Source of the DNA: Streptomyces alboflavus
GTDB taxonomy: Bacteria; Actinomycetota; Actinomycetes; Streptomycetales; Streptomycetaceae
DNA length: 64,000 bases
NCBI RefSeq assembly: GCF_000716675.1
Contig: NZ_JNXT01000036.1
Span: 22,337-86,336, forward strand
Direction of reading: 5' to 3'
Positions 62,743-64,000 of this stretch are shown piece by piece (position 1 is the stretch's first letter; every line of letters begins with the position of its first letter). The translations under genes and the position numbers were made by a program. The notes under the pieces are model-generated. The model was given only the letters and a program-made list of their open reading frames with translations. It did not search any database and was not told the DNA's origin.

Positions 62743-63900
62743 CTACAGGCGGCTCAGCGACGCCGCCGCGAACAGGACGTCCCTGATCGCCTCGCGGTCC
62801 CCCAGCTGCCCGGCCGCCGCCTCCTCGGGCGCCACATGCCCCGCCGCCAGGCGGCAGAACTCCACGCCGTCCAGGGCGATGTGCGCCACCTCGGACTCGG
62901 CCGACCCGCTCGCCCCGGGCGAGTCCAGCGGGATGAACCATTCGCCGCCACCGACCCCCTCGACCTCGAGGCGCAGACTCCGCCCCGGCGCCCCCGCCGC
63001 GACCAGCTCACGCGAGGGCGCGGCCCGACCGGAGCGCCGCCGCTCGGCAAGCGTGGTCGGCAGCATCCGGGCCGCGAGGTCGATCATGTGGTGCAGATGC
63101 CGGGGCGACGGCGGCTCGTAGGGGTAGTCCACCGCCTCGGCGATGTCCTCCGCGTGGATCCAGCACTCGAAGGCCCGCTCCACCATCGAGTCCCGCAGTG
63201 GAAGTTCGACCCGCTGCCCGTCCTCGCCACCGGCGTCGTCCACGGTCCCGTACCCCACGGCGAGCCGCCCGGACCCGCCGCCCGCGAAGGACACGGTCCG
63301 GATCAGCTCGTGCGTCTGGTCCCGCCAGGGCCCGCGTACCGCGCGGGTGGGCGGGAAGTGCGAGGCCCGCCAGAACGCCTCCGTGCGCCGGGTCGGGTCC
63401 GGCACCGGCGGGGCCTCCGCGCCGAGCGGGTCCTGGAGGCCGAGCGCCGTGCCGACCAGGCCGTCGACGGCGAGGAGGTGCGCGATCACCCCGGCGACCG
63501 TCGTCTTGCGGCTCACGGGCTCGTCGTTCTCGAACCACCGCAGCCGCACCGGCGCGTGCCACTCGGCGTCCCCGATGTCCTGGAGCAGCGCGTCGAGCCG
63601 CGCGGTCTCGGCGTCGTACGGAGCGGCCCACTCGGGCAGCGGGATGCGTGGTGGGCGCCGCCCCAGGCAGCTCTCCAGGACGCGTGTGCGCAGGCCGGGG
63701 TCGAGGTCGAGGCTCTCCTCGGGGTGCAGCAGGCCGACGGCCTCGCGCAGCCGCAGGGCCTCGTCCGCGCACGGCCCGCAGGTGCCCAGGTGCTCCTCGA
63801 CGGCCGCCGACTCCTGGGCGGAGCAGGCGGCGAGCGCCCAGGCCCCGAGCAGCGACTTCAACACGTGATGGTCGAACCCGTCGACGTCCCGCGCCCCCAT
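62743..63900 (-). CDS. Zinc-binding anti-sigma-like domain fused to maleylpyruvate-isomerase-like domain
   Basis: 385 residues from the ATG at 63900 (a longer Gly/Ala-rich start to 63966 is possible). Residues about 10-50: zinc-associated anti-sigma domain (LLGAWALAACSAQESAAVEEHLGTCGPCADEALRL, HxxxCxxC). Residues about 85-250: DinB/maleylpyruvate isomerase N-domain (WAAPYDAETARLDALLQDIGDAEW..., VAGVIAHLLAVDGLVG, FECWIHAEDIAEAVDYPY with three His). The C-terminal part resembles the SCP2/MDMPI_C region. Such fusions are usually encoded just after an ECF sigma factor, which would lie beyond 64000 on the same strand; not visible here. Confidence 0.82.
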   Translation of the reverse strand: MGARDVDGFDHHVLKSLLGAWALAACSAQESAAVEEHLGTCGPCADEALRLREAVGLLHPEESLDLDPGLRTRVLESCLGRRPPRIPLPEWAAPYDAETARLDALLQDIGDAEWHAPVRLRWFENDEPVSRKTTVAGVIAHLLAVDGLVGTALGLQDPLGAEAPPVPDPTRRTEAFWRASHFPPTRAVRGPWRDQTHELIRTVSFAGGGSGRLAVGYGTVDDAGGEDGQRVELPLRDSMVERAFECWIHAEDIAEAVDYPYEPPSPRHLHHMIDLAARMLPTTLAERRRSGRAAPSRELVAAGAPGRSLRLEVEGVGGGEWFIPLDSPGASGSAESEVAHIALDGVEFCRLAAGHVAPEEAAAGQLGDREAIRDVLFAAASLSRL

Positions 63901-64000
63901 ACCCACACCCCCGTCCGACGCGGCCCCCGCCCCCGTCCCAGCTCCCGATCCCGATCCCGTACCCACCCCAGCGCCCCTACCCGCGCCGTCTCCGCCCCCG
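63901..64000. other. Window edge, low-complexity GC-rich DNA
   Basis: CCCGATCCCGAT and CCCCCGCCCC words upstream of the anti-sigma-like gene; read on the minus strand this would encode a Gly/Ser/Ala run. I see no start or end of another gene. Confidence 0.4.

Overview
The window is a stretch of Streptomyces-like chromosome. It shows very high GC, strong codon-position bias, frequent GTG starts, ATGA/GTGA stop-start overlaps inside operons, DUF397/Scr1-type regulators, a DmdR1-type iron repressor and many TetR regulators. From memory, the gene content from serC through citrate synthase, pdxH, dmdR1 and the SIS-domain gene to purU resembles the core region of S. coelicolor around SCO4366-SCO4450. 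No rRNA, tRNA, CRISPR array, insertion sequence or phage module was recognised.

Left part (1-22 kb), accessory. It holds a secreted FG-GAP protein, a DUF418 membrane protein, a 5'-truncated S1 protease next to a DUF397 gene remnant, a lipoprotein, an XRE/DUF397 pair, a small PrimPol-like protein, a TTA-containing regulator-like gene and a STAND-like NTPase with TPR repeats. Next come a divergent SDR/TetR pair with palindromic operators, an AraC regulator divergent from a metallo-beta-lactamase-fold hydrolase, a secreted serine hydrolase, an SGNH hydrolase, a secreted propeller-like protein, and a TetR-controlled DrrAB-type exporter followed by serC.

Middle (22-38 kb). A fused FAD/iron-sulfur oxidoreductase and an EamA exporter behind tandem inverted repeats are followed by an XRE-led cluster: a degenerate resolvase-like protein, a PrimPol-like gene interrupted by TGA, and a small protein. 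A type II toxin-antitoxin pair lies under a perfect 24-bp palindrome. An eight-gene acyl-CoA catabolic operon then runs from a TIGR03084 protein through an AtuA-like protein, both acyl-CoA carboxylase subunits, an acyl-CoA dehydrogenase and an enoyl-CoA hydratase to a TetR regulator. A TetR-type operator lies upstream of its first gene.

Right part (38-64 kb), mostly core. It holds citrate synthase, pdxH, an alpha/beta hydrolase, dmdR1, a SIS-domain aminosugar gene behind a DasR-like site, a histidine kinase/response regulator pair divergent from a lipoprotein plus MacAB-like exporter, a PAS/GAF protein and an ABC exporter pair. It ends with another PrimPol-like protein beside an XRE regulator, a Gln/Pro-rich membrane protein with TQF motifs, a branched-chain-type solute-binding lipoprotein, purU and a zinc-binding anti-sigma-like fusion. 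Two families of Streptomyces intergenic palindromic repeats occur twice each.

Most curious features: three XRE loci each next to a PrimPol-like protein lacking its metal-binding motif; an in-frame TGA in one of these; the duplicated DUF397 segment around a decapitated protease; a tandemly duplicated translation-start region before a TetR gene; and a 31-codon open extension behind the biotin carboxylase stop.
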